This document shows positions 36,374 through 46,649 of a stretch of 64,000 nucleotides of DNA, in pieces. Position 1 is the stretch's first letter, and each line of letters begins with the position of its first letter. The notes under the pieces are model-generated. The model was not told where the DNA came from, did not search any database, and saw only the letters and a list, made by a program, of their open reading frames with translations. The DNA comes from Boswellia sacra (Eukaryota; Streptophyta; Magnoliopsida; Sapindales; Burseraceae): the NCBI GenBank assembly GCA_013180625.2, contig SNVD02011507.1:868001-932000 (forward strand), in the 5' to 3' direction. The position numbers and the translations under genes were made by a program.

Positions 36374-36843
36374 TCTTCAATTATTGCCTTTTTCCTTTTG
36401 TCCTTGCATTAATAGCAGCTTAGCCGAGGCAGAGCAACACCCATTCTCAAGTGCACTACCAGGCCCAACAAGCTCGAAAGCCACAATCTTAGGTTTTTAA
36501 AACTTTGTGTTTCTTTTTTTTTCTCCCTAAGTGCATGATTTTTTTCAATAAAAAAAATTGTAATTCAAAACATTTGTAAATTATTATTTTCAAATGATCC
36601 ATATCATTTAACTACTCCAAGTAAGAAATTGATTTTTTAGAGAGAAACATGAGAAAAGAAAAAAAAATGAAAGGACGAGCGAGTTGATGAATTCTATGCA
36701 AAAAAAAAAAAAAAAAGAATCGGGTAGTTTAGACATTATTTAAAATACATGTTAAGAATGGGCTTGGAGAGAGATTTTAAGGGCTCAAACAACATCACTC
36801 TATATTTTGTCATCCTTCCTAACACTTAACCATTACAAAGTTT

Positions 36844-37069
36844 TGGGCCATCGGAGAATCTTGGATAAATGAATTACTGGGCCGGGGGAAGGATCATAGA
36901 AGCCCAAGAGTGGGCCAATTTCTAGCCCATTCACAGTTAACTCTTTTTCTTCTTTTACCTTAATATTTATAGCAAAGAAGAAAGAACAGAGCAAAGTGAC
37001 AGTGTACAGCACAGAGCTAATCGGAGATCTATACGCTTTTACGCGTAAAAAAAAGCGTAAAAACCCTAA
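36844..37069 (+). promoter_or_regulatory. site II cluster and telo-box of the OTU gene promoter
   Basis: Five TGGGCC/TGGGCT (site II, TCP-type) motifs occur in about 86 bp: 36844-36849, 36878-36883, 36901-36906 (reverse), 36911-36916 and 36924-36929 (reverse). A telo-box AAACCCTAA follows at 37061-37069. This pairing is known from plant housekeeping and translation-related promoters. The first motif is only about 40 bp from the right end of the TIR element at 36802. Confidence 0.65.
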
Positions 37070-37662
37070 CCCTTGAAACCTCTTCTATCTGCCGCTCCTC
37101 CCTCTTTCCAGGTCTTCTCTCTTTCTCCCTCTTTTATCTATTTCTGAATTCTTCTCAAATCCTCCACTTGTACAACACTAAACTGTTGATTTTGCATAAA
37201 AAGTTCCATTTTTTACGCCTTTTACTGAAATAGATGCGTGAATAATTGTCCATGAGGAACAATTTATTTATTATCTCACTTATCTATTCTTTGTTTTATG
37301 CGCCTATCACCCAGGTGATTTTATGTCATAATTAATTATTATTTTTTTAAATCTTCCGTTATAACATATAGTATTGTGTGAAAAAAGTTGAAATGATTTG
37401 TTGGCCAATTTTATTCGATGAATGATTGTTTTGAGGCTCTTGAAAATTTCCCATTTGAGCTTAGTTTAGTTTTGCGAATTGGATACATGTAGGCCCTTAT
37501 TTAGTTGACATGAACCAAGTAATTGAATCTGTCATTTATTTAAAGCGGGGAATTCATTTGTGTCTTTTGCTTGATCATAACAAGTTGATGTTAATGGTTA
37601 GTTGTGGAAGGTATTTATGATGGCTCTGTGTTATTGTGTCTACCTTTATTTTAGGGACTCAA

Positions 37663-39035
37663 ATGGCCGACACTCAAGGAATAGAAGGACCTTCTGAAGC
37701 AGATTCTGTTGATGCATCTCAGGAAACTCGTGATGAAATGCTTTCTAGGCACAGGTATTATTCAAATTTCTAACCTGCATTCTGGCTTCTCTCTATTATA
37801 TTGACATGCTTCTGGGTGTTTTAAAATTGAAACCAGTTTAATGATCTTGCATAGTATTCTAAAGTCAATGTTGATTGTTTGATATGATGGAACTTCCTTC
37901 TGAAGCTGGGGTTTTTAACATCTTCTTTAGGAAAAGACTTTCACTGTGGCCCGTTTAATTTGATGGTTTGTTTAATTGAGCTGGTGTAAGATTTTGCATT
38001 TGTTATCCAAATATTTAACGGGCAAGCTTCTGCCTGTTTTCATATAATAATGGCTGTCTTTTACTTCCATTATCAATCATTGAAGAGGTTTGTCCCTTCA
38101 AACTTGTTAGAATTTGATGCTACTTAATGCTGACTTTATCGCTTTCTTGTGTGTGCAGGAAAGAGATATCAAAGCTGCAGAACAAGGAAATTGAACTGAA
38201 GAAAGCAGCAGCCAAGGGTAGCAAGGCTGAACAGAAAGCCAAGAAGAAGCAGGTAGAGGAGGAGATTTCTCAACTCTCTGCCAAGCTGAAAGAAAAGCAT
38301 GCTAAAGAACTTGCTTCATTAGGCTACAGCGGTGGTAATGACAATGAGAAAAGCAATCTTGACAATTTGGTTAAGGCCGTTGCTGGGGTTTCTGTTACCA
38401 ACCAACATGACCATTCTAAGCCCAGCAAGGGTGCAAAGAGGCGAGAGAAAAGAGCTCAGCAAGAGGCAGCAAGAGAACAAAGAATTCAAGAGGAGCAGAG
38501 CAACATTGTAAGTGATAGAATGGTTGAAGACAAGAAGTTGGAAAGAAAGCTTGAACCCCTTGGATTGACTGTTAATGAAATTAAGCCTGATGGGCACTGC
38601 CTCTATCGAGCAGTCGAGGATCAGCTGACCCATATGTCAGGAGGGTCCTCTCGTTATACTTACCAAGAGCTTCGAGAACTGGTTGCTGCCTATATGAGAG
38701 ATCATGCATCTGATTTTTTACCTTTCTACCTGTCAGACAATATGTTAGATGATGATTCTCATCATACACCGGCGGAGAGATTTGAGAATTACTGTAAAGA
38801 AGTGGAGTCAAGTGCAGCATGGGGAGGGGAGCTAGAGCTCAGAGCCCTAACGCACTGCCTGAGAAAGCATATAAGGATATTTTCAGGATCCTTCCCTGAT
38901 GTGGAAATTGGTAAGGAGTACAAATCTGATGGTGAGTCCGAATCATCTAATGCGAGTATCCTGCTATCATATCATAGGCATGCATTTGGCCTTGGTGAGC
39001 ATTATAATTCGGTTGTCCGATATTCTACGGGATAG
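37663..39035 (+). CDS. OTU-domain cysteine protease (deubiquitinase, OTUD6/OTU5-like)
   Basis: Two coding exons, 37663-37754 and 38159-39035 (junction CACAG|gt...ag|GAAAGAG), give 322 residues from the ATG at 37663. The N-terminal half is a charged coiled coil (residues 25-165) rich in Lys/Glu, with [19 protein letters not shown]. The OTU domain follows. Its catalytic loop is D175-G-H-C178-L-Y, and the catalytic His is H312 in GEHYNSVV. This architecture matches the OTUD6-type enzymes, which cleave ubiquitin chains and are soluble. An untranslated first exon probably precedes the ATG: a donor-like CCAG|GT lies near 37110 and a TTTTAG|GG acceptor just before the start exon. It is transcribed from a site II/telo-box promoter bordering a transposon nest. 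Family call is very secure. Confidence 0.95.
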
Positions 39036-40796
39036 GTATTTTTACATAGTTCTGTGAACGTTTACTTGTTTGAATCGTCTTGGGCGAGCATGCTGAGTTT
39101 ATTTTAATTCTAAATTTCAAGTAATCCGAAATGGTAAATACATTACTTGTTTGTGATATGCTGAAATTTTCATGGTAAACTAGTGCAAGTATTTCATTCG
39201 GCAAGGATATTCAGTTGGGTACGTATGTGTTTAATAATAATATAAGCCCTGTTCCAGGGATTCTACGACGCGTGGCGTTTTCATGTCAACCGTGAAAAGT
39301 AGCCCCTGAAACTGTTTGGTGATCTGAAATAGGAGTGATAAAACTGATGAAGGAAATATAGCATACGTTTTAGTCCACGTATACTTCAAATCATATCAAG
39401 TGCGTGGCTACAATGCTGGGCGTCCACAGACTAAGGCCACGTGTTCCTGCATTTATGCCACGTGTTTGTCCATGTATTCCACGCGTTCCAAGTTGATACA
39501 CTGGTAGAATGAAAATGGACTTTGTTGAGCAAAGTAGGGAACAACAATCGTTGTGGGAATCTTGTTGATTGCTCGTTTGCAGATTAGGATTAGTTCCGTA
39601 TCAGGTAAATATTAATGGACCTGAATGATTACCATCCAGGGTGGAATAGCAATTGGCATTGTAGCCGATAATATACAATCTTAGTGCGTCTACTCCCACT
39701 CTGGTGATGCCATGAACAGAGCTTCTATTCCTGTTTAGATTGTTCTGGAAGGTCCATTATTTACCTACCCAAGTCAGCATACGGCAAACAACATTCCGTC
39801 CCTTGTTTACATAAAGTGAATGGCATGAACATGATGCGCGTAAAACCGATGTCATAACGAGGACCAAGGTCCTAAATATCTGCTCTTTCGCTTTGTCACA
39901 AGCTGACTGTCAGACCACACAATGGTCGGTGCCTGGGATCAAGGGCATTTTCTAGGCTCAAGCGACGTGGCTCATTCTATTTCTAGAAATTTATAAGCGG
40001 CATATATGCCCTTAATGTGTGTATGCGTACACGAAAGCACTAAGATATGCATCATAGCAATGATTCGAATTCATGACCACCCAAATGAAAGAACTGATTA
40101 GATTTCCCCAATGAACAGTACTTTTGGCGTTCTTTCCTTCTTTCTTTTAATTACAGGAAGCAAGGAACATTTATGTACCAAAATCAATATATTAACTTGC
40201 TGGAAATAATTTTATATCGTGAAGGTGTAATAACTTCTTTTTTCCACCACTCAAAGTCCTATATATTTAATGACTTTTAAAGAAAAATCACCGAAAGTGT
40301 ATTGTGCAATCTTGACTAATCTTGAATCTTGATAAGAAAAATTCTTTTAGTGTTTTTTATTTTCATTTCTTTTGAATAGTACTCTATTCTACAGAAAAAG
40401 GGTATTGTCTTGTGCCTTGTATAATAATTGCAAAAGCTCCTTAGAATGCACCCTTAATTTTGGGGAGTCTTCAAATGCTGCAGTTGCCTTGGTCAAAAAA
40501 TAGGTAGCATATCTTAAAAGTGATAAGATATATGTTTATCTCAAATAAAATCACAGCTCAGTCCTAGAAATCGCGAAATTATTAAGCATTGACAGGTAGA
40601 AACACTGTTCTGATCCATGCGAATCGAAGATTTGATGGTAATATTCGTTCTTTTAGCTACAGCTTAATTTTACAGGGGTTAGTGATTTTTTTTTCCCAAA
40701 TTGTAAAGATTGAAAATTTTAGGACTTGATTAAGTAATTGTATACCCATTAACTTGGGATATACGAATACGATACTGCGTTGCCATTATATGCAAA
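39036..40796. other. intergenic: OTU 3' flank and unrecognised DNA
   Basis: The 3' UTR of the OTU gene probably lies in the first 100-200 bp. The rest shows no gene. The G-box repeat at 39437-39489 is the only structured element I see. Confidence 0.5.
39437..39489. promoter_or_regulatory. 21-bp repeats carrying G-box/ABRE cores
   Basis: Three units with an exact 21-bp period start at 39437, 39458 and 39479: CCACGTGTTCC..., CCACGTGTTTG..., CCACGCGTTCC. Two contain a perfect palindromic G-box CACGTG. It could be a bZIP/bHLH-bound element or a minisatellite; no adjacent gene start is evident. Confidence 0.45.
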
Positions 40797-41581
40797 TTAA
40801 CTAGCCCTAATAATCAAGCGACGAATAGTTTATTTTGCCTTCAAGTTCTTTTCTCACACAGCTTAATGATATTGTAATTATCTTCTCCTCTTAGCTTTCG
40901 GTTTTCTTGAATTGTACACATATATGCGAATCTTCTTATATATTTATATTTATATATATATGGAGAAAAAGTGTGGACAATAGGATAAACACAACTTTTA
41001 TTTCCACCTTGTCATATGCTTTCACAGAAGATAGAAGAAATATTCCATAATGTACTGTTAAAAACAGAGAAACAAAACAAAAAAGAAGAAAATCCAATTG
41101 CAAAACAGCCGTCCGTCATTATCGAGCTCTAGCCAGAATGAAAGCTGGACATCTTACGACTAGAGAAGAGAACTCTAAATGGCTAGCCATTTTCTCGTCA
41201 CAGAAGCTAACCATAGTGAATGGTTCTGTGATCTTATGATCTGCTTGTCACATTTATTAATAATTGGTACATCATTTGAGAATACAACGTTTCTTAGTAA
41301 TCACATATTTCTGAGTCACTGCAGCTTGCATGATATGATGACATATGTACATACATACATATCATGATATCAAAAAATGTAGATGCTAGCTAGCTACTTT
41401 GAACTCCATATATATAAATGGTCCAATATGATTGACATTGAGGATGCTAAACGTTCGATCCCAAAAAAAAAAAAAAAAAAAGATTGCTTACAACAATCTG
41501 TTGTGCAACTTGGTATCCAATTTACGGACTAAAAGACAAACATATCTTTGTCCTTTTTCCATAAAATTACTGTGAGCAAAT

Positions 41582-41620
41582 TTGGGAATCGAAATGACAT
41601 CTTTTGGATTATTTTATTCC
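41582..41620 (+). promoter_or_regulatory. conserved upstream block of the glutaredoxin promoter (unit 1)
   Basis: A block with GGGAATCGAA ... GAC ... ATTTTATTCC, also present at 46160-46198 and, upstream of the more diverged glutaredoxin, at 51379-51416. It lies about 85 bp before the TATA box here. Conservation between diverged paralogues suggests a shared control element. Confidence 0.5.
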
Positions 41621-41665
41621 CGGCACTGATATTTTAGTAGTGCAATCCAGCTTTCTTTTAGCCAG

Positions 41666-41673
41666 TATAAATA
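41666..41673 (+). promoter_or_regulatory. TATA box of glutaredoxin copy 1
   Basis: TATAAATA about 125 bp upstream of the ATG at 41799, in the same context as the duplicate (46244-46251) and the third paralogue (51489-51496). Confidence 0.7.
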
Positions 41674-41798
41674 GACCTCCATGGAGCTCAAGTTCTCCAA
41701 ACCAGATTGAGGCTGATCAAATAGTCTCTCCCCCCAATCCCAAGTGTCACATATATATAACACACTTAGATTTTCATTGTCTTTCAACTGGTTTGAGC

Positions 41799-42107
41799 AT
41801 GGATAATGTTACAAGGTTGATCGCTGAGAAGCCGGTTGTGATTTTCAGCAGGAGCAATTGTTCCATGAGCCACGCCATTAAGACGCTCATATGTAGCTTT
41901 GGAGCAAACCCTACAATTTATGAGCTGGATGAACTTCCAAATGGACAGCAAATAGAGAGGGAACTGCAGCACCGTGGTTGTCAGCCGATTGTACCAGTAG
42001 TTTTCATAGGGCAACAAATGGTTGGCGGTGCCAGACAGGTGATGAGCCTTCAAGTCTCAAACCAGCTAAGCCAGTTGCTTAGAAATGCCGGAGCTATCTG
42101 GGTTTGA
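41799..42107 (+). CDS. CC-type glutaredoxin with CSMS active site (copy 1)
   Basis: Intronless, 102 residues, starting at the ATG at 41799. An upstream in-frame extension to 41604 crosses the TATA box and is not coding. The thioredoxin fold is complete: VVIFSRSN strand, active site C21-S-M-S24, cis-Pro block [17 protein letters not shown], and an AIWV end. The usual second Cys of the CC motif is Ser, so only C21 remains. Related class III members with a CCMS site include the Arabidopsis GRXS cluster. In that family CCMS proteins act as mobile or nuclear regulators with TGA factors rather than as reductases. It has its own TATA box and belongs to a tandem duplication whose other copy is broken, so it is the likely functional copy. 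Confidence 0.92.
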   Translation: MDNVTRLIAEKPVVIFSRSNCSMSHAIKTLICSFGANPTIYELDELPNGQQIERELQHRGCQPIVPVVFIGQQMVGGARQVMSLQVSNQLSQLLRNAGAIWV

Positions 42108-43780
42108 AACAAAACAAGTATTCTAATTCCTCACTGAACTCTGCTGACACACTATGTAGAGGCTAAACCAGTTCTAATAATAAGGTAGCTTTCGTTTCCG
42201 GCTACAGCATAAAAACTAAGGTAACGCGTGCCGCAACTAATTAGCTAGCTAGCTACGCGCCTACTACATCTCCTAGAGGTTCTTATGGCCCAATTATAAA
42301 TATCCTGTACTTACTTTCTTGTATTTCTGGAGGATATGTTCAGGTGGAAACTTTATATTCCACATGCATATGTACTTATATCTATATATAGCTGATGCTA
42401 AATAAAGGTACAATTGCCTGCCTATTTGCTGCCCATAATAAATGAGTTAATTAATTCTGAATCTTATCTATATGCACGGTCATTTTTTTTCGAATCCTAT
42501 ATATATACACCTTAAAAATTAATTAACTACGATAAATTAGAAGCCATATTGGCTGATAATTAAATCATGATGCTTGAATGACTGAGGTTTTTTTTTTTAT
42601 TATTTATCACCAAAATGGTCTATTTAAATATATTAAAACGCTCTGTAAGATATATATAATGGAGGAACAAGGGACATCGGGCGTGCAATATTAGTTAAGT
42701 ACTTGGATTAATAGAGGAGTTCCTCCAACTTTTCCATAGACACACAAAGCATAATATGATATTAATTATAATTACATTGTCACATTATCTTAAGAGTGCG
42801 AATTAATTAATTTACCTCGTGTATGCATATATATAATGTCTCGACTTGAGACTAGACTTAAATCTGATGTCAATTATTGGATAGGTAACATATCTGAAAT
42901 TATAGATTAATAATATTGTAAATGATCGTAATATGTATTTTAAATAAAATGGATGTTTTCATCCGTGGATGCCACAAATTTTCGATAGACTACGATATAT
43001 ATCCAACGATTAAAATTGTTAATGTTGACTCTGAGTCCAAATCAAAGGTCAAGACTTTGTCTCATATTTCTTGGGTATTGAATTGACTTATGGCTTATAA
43101 GTGAAGGGGCTACTCCAATTTCTCAAATGTTAATTCTCATATTGGATGGTTAGGGAGGGGTAGTCACTCACTCATCAAGTTAGCCTTTGTGTGAGTAAAA
43201 TCTATGCATCAACAGTTGTAAATAACAGTTCATTTTTCTTACAAATCAAGACCATACATATATTAGAGAATACCTCACCTTTTAATTGTAAGAACTGAGA
43301 CACGCGTTGCATACAATATGGAATCATTGAGCACATATTGTGGACGTCGATGATCCAGTTAATGAAGAAGAAGACAAGAGCTCATCTAGAAAAGATGCCA
43401 GCATCAGCCCACCAGGGAATTGAATTTTGTGGAACCGCGTCCTGCAATTTCAGATCATGATTATATTGGTTGATGAAGAATGATAGAATAATTAAGTTAA
43501 TTAAGCCCTGCACCACCCTGTGAAGTACCGTACGATCGATGCATTTTGTCGTACGGGAATATAAATATTGTACGTTATTGGGGTTAAGGGGTTATGTCTT
43601 GTTTGATACTTGAAAGATTATCCGTGTTAGAGAATATAATTTTCTCTGCAATTCGAATCAACAAACAGCCCCGGAGAAACAGTTAATAATGTTGAAATTA
43701 AAACGAATTCTGCTGGGAGTTACGGTATATGTATGTAGAGTTTGTTCTACGAAGAACTTTTCCGTAGAGGAATCCGGTCA
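42108..43780. other. duplicated 3' flank of glutaredoxin copy 1
   Basis: No gene recognised. Includes runs of tagc repeats (42240-42256) and AT-rich spacers, all repeated in unit 2. Confidence 0.45.
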
Positions 43781-44094
43781 TACTATAGTACACCAGTTGT
43801 ACTATATAATCATTTTCAAATTTTTTGTAAATTTAGCGTAAAAATTGTAAATTTTTGTATAAAAATCGTAAATATGAAAAAAAGTTATAAATGAATAAAT
43901 TTTCATATTTACGATTTTTATACAATGATTTACAACTTTTAGATTAATTTTACAAAAAATAAAAATAATTGTACGATTATTTATTTATATTTTTTTTACA
44001 TATTTTCAATTTTTATATAAAATTTTATAATTTTTACGTTAAATTTATAAAAAATTTAAAAAAAGTTATAGCAGTACAATGGATACACCATAGT
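43781..44094. mobile_element. AT-rich foldback / MITE-like element (unit 1)
   Basis: About 313 bp of inverted-repeat AT-rich DNA. The left end tactatagtacaccagttgt is mirrored by the reversed right end actatggtgtatccattgta, and inner arms of gtaaaaattgtaaatttttg type pair with each other. No secure TSD, although TCA occurs next to both ends. The copy in unit 2 lacks the right terminus. Confidence 0.6.
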
Positions 44095-45324
44095 CAAAGC
44101 CGAAATTTTAAATCATCACACAACCGAAAGCATGCAATGGGTAGCTAGCTATAAGGAGGTCAACTTAATTTCTCGAGAAAGAGAGAGAAAAACAAAACAT
44201 ATAAATTATAACAGTTTCTGAACCATAATTAATTCTCAGCGTGAAGCAAGTCTGACGCGAGGAACCGACCTCGCGGTTGCATGCGATCTTGTTTACTTTT
44301 TGGTTCTAGAGATGTCCATTGAAAGTTGACATTCCCCACAAGATAATTTGCATGCCGTACGTATATTCTTCTCATCAATATCTTTCAATTAAATTAATAT
44401 TCCATCTCTCCCAATCACGTACTTTGTACATGGGTATAAAGAAGCTAATGGATATGTTTCATACCTTCTGGAACAACAATTAATAATATTGATCGCTGCA
44501 TGCGTATATGCATGGCCAGATAATAAACTGATCAGAAGCTATAAGAGGAGATTTTAAGATTATTAATAATGATATGTAATGTCAGTAATTAACCGTTGTG
44601 GCTTGCATGTGCATGAGAAGCATATTTGATATTATAATTGCGGATGTGCACATCATAAACACGCATAAAGGATACCACATGTAGGTTAATGCAGCTAGCA
44701 CATTGATGTATAGTAACAAATCGTTGATATCACATGCATCAAAGTGTCATAGAAACAGGATAATTAAAATGCATTCATTCATTAAGAAAAGAAACTTTAA
44801 TCAAGTGACCCTACATAAATGGCCTTTCGCTCTTGTCATGAGCCGATTACGCTACCTGATTCCTCATATACGCCTGATCATAAGCTTTTCTTTTCTTTTT
44901 CTTTTTTTTTTTCCTGGTTGGTTTCAGCTTGAAACGTGGAAATTAATGTCTGGTAGTGGTAGCTAGCTAAGATTTAACTATCGTATATGCCTTTGGCTTT
45001 CTATATATATAAAAAAATACATCTTATCTCAAGAATTTCACCTTCTAAAATTCTCTTTTGAAATAAGTGGAATAATTTTAATGATTTAGTGCACATATTT
45101 TGATCTGACGCACCTTCCTGATGTTAGGATGTATATATATCAATAATCGGTCGAATCCCATATGAATCAGTACAAGTTCCTCAAGAGCTGACCCTAACTT
45201 TGGTTGCTGTCCTGTCAATCAACTTTCCTTTGATTATCTTTCAGATAGATCATGAAACATGCTTAATATTAATAAAAAGAAATTAAAGTAATCTTTAATT
45301 TCTAACCATGTCCAGCAATTTTAA
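44095..45324. other. duplicated spacer to the end of unit 1
   Basis: No gene recognised. Short ORFs here are not conserved in reading frame between the two units. Confidence 0.45.
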
Positions 45325-45989
45325 TTAACTAGCCCTAATAATCAAGCGACGAATAGTTTATTTTGCCTTCAAGTTCTTTTCTCACACAGCTTAATGATAT
45401 TGTAATTATCTTCTCCTCTTAGCTTTCGGTTTTCTTTAATTGTACACATATATGCGAATCTTCTTGTATATTTATATTTATATATATATGGAGAAAAATT
45501 GTGGACAATAGGATAAACACAACTTTTATTTCCACCATGTCATATGCTTTCACAGAAGATAGAAGAAATATTCCATAATGTACTTTTAAAACAGAGAAAC
45601 AAAACAAAAAAGAAGAAAATCCAATTGCCAAAACAGCCGTCCGTCATTATCGAGCTCCAGCCATAATGAAAGCTGGACATCTTACGACTAGAGAAGAGAA
45701 CTCTAAATGGCTAGCCATTTTCTCGTCACAGAAGCTAACCATAGTGAATGGCTCTGTGATTTTATGATCTGCTTGTCACATTTATTTATAATTGGTACAT
45801 CATTTGAGAATACAACTTTTCTTAGTAATCACATATTTCTGAGTCACTGCAGCTTGCGTGATATGATGACATATGTACATACATACATATCATGATATCA
45901 AAAAATGTAGATGCTAGCTAGCTACTTGAACTCCATATATATAAATGTTCCAATATGATTGACATTAAGGATGCTAAACGTTCGATCCC

Positions 45990-46029
45990 CCCATCCCGGG
46001 CCGGCCCCGCCCCGCCCCCGCCCATCCCC
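45990..46029. repeat. GC-only insertion before a poly-A tract in unit 2
   Basis: About 40 bp of nearly pure C/G (cccatcccgggccggccccg and following) replaces the simple ccc-to-poly-A junction found in unit 1 at 41459. Its origin is unknown. Confidence 0.8.
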
Positions 46030-46159
46030 AAAAAAAAAAAAAAAAAAAAAAAGAAGAAGATTGCTTACAACAATCTGTTGTGCAACTTCGTATCCAATTT
46101 ACGGACTAAAAGACAAACATGTCTTTGTCCTTTTTCCATAAAATTACTGTGAGCAAATT

Positions 46160-46198
46160 TGGGAATCGAAATGACTTCTTTTGGATTATTTTATTCCC
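46160..46198 (+). promoter_or_regulatory. conserved upstream block of the glutaredoxin promoter (unit 2)
   Basis: Same GGGAATCGAA ... ATTTTATTCC block as in unit 1 and at 51379-51416, about 85 bp before the TATA box at 46244. Confidence 0.5.
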
Positions 46199-46243
46199 GG
46201 CACTGATATTTTTAGTAGTGCAATCCAGCTTTCTTTTAGCCAG

Positions 46244-46251
46244 TATAAATA
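46244..46251 (+). promoter_or_regulatory. TATA box of glutaredoxin copy 2
   Basis: TATAAATA, colinear with the TATA box at 41666. Confidence 0.65.
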
Positions 46252-46376
46252 GACCTCCATGGAGCTCAAGTTCTCCAAACCAGATTGAGGCTGATCAAAT
46301 AGTCTCTCCCCCCAATCCCAAGTGTCACATATATATAACACACTTAGATTTTCATTGTCTTTCAACTGGTTTGAGC

Positions 46377-46649
46377 ATGGATATTGTTACAAGGTTGATC
46401 GCTGAGAGGCCGGTTGTGATTTTCAGCAGGAGCAATTGTTCCATGAGCCATGCCATTAAGACGCTCATATGTAGCTTTGGAGCAAACCCTACAATTTATG
46501 AGCTGGATGAATTTCCAAATGGACAGCAAATAGAGAGGGAACTGCAGCACCGTGGTTGTCAGCCGATTGTACCAGTAGTTTTCATAGGGCAACAAATGGT
46601 TGGCGGAGCCAGACAGGTGATGAGCCTTCTCAAGTCTCAAACCAGCTAA
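46377..46649 (+). pseudogene. CC-type glutaredoxin, frameshifted duplicate (copy 2)
   Basis: Duplicate of the gene at 41799, with the same CSMS site and start. A 2-bp insertion (tc) near 46629 shifts the frame after VMSLL, giving a 90-residue product that ends KSQTS and lacks the last helix and the AIWV tail. The untranslated remainder runs to about 46686. There the old Trp codon has become CAG/CGG-like, so even a restored frame would lose the conserved Trp. The TATA box and upstream block are intact, so it may still be transcribed. Likely a recent pseudogene. Confidence 0.85.

Larger units (their letters stand above)
24265..36802. mobile_element. small non-autonomous TIR element, split by a copia insertion
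   Basis: An inverted pair of about 85 bp flanks the second copia. The left arm is 24265 to about 24350 (TAGAGTATTGTTAATC... CCTAAAATCTCTTTCTAAAC...). The right arm, reversed, ends at 36802 (TAGAGTGATGTTGTTTG... CTTAAAATCTCTCTCCAAGC...). A possible 5-bp TSD TATTT lies at 24260-24264 and 36803-36807. Without the copia the element would be about 0.78 kb. Superfamily not assigned. Confidence 0.65.
40797..45324 (+). repeat. tandem segmental duplication, unit 1
   Basis: About 4.53-kb unit starting at aattaactagccctaataat and repeated at 45325-49888, with an exact offset of 4528 bp at the left edge. Similarity is high along the whole length, including the glutaredoxin, its promoter, an AT-rich MITE-like element and all flanks. 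Confidence 0.95.

Noticed and set aside
41179..41367. 62-residue ORF kept open in both duplication units (also 45707-45895)
   Set aside because: By eye the two copies differ by four amino-acid changes against about one silent change, so there is no sign of protein-level constraint. It lies upstream of the glutaredoxin promoter.
41604..41798. N-terminal extension of the glutaredoxin frame
   Set aside because: It covers the TATA box and 5' UTR. The family start is the ATG at 41799.
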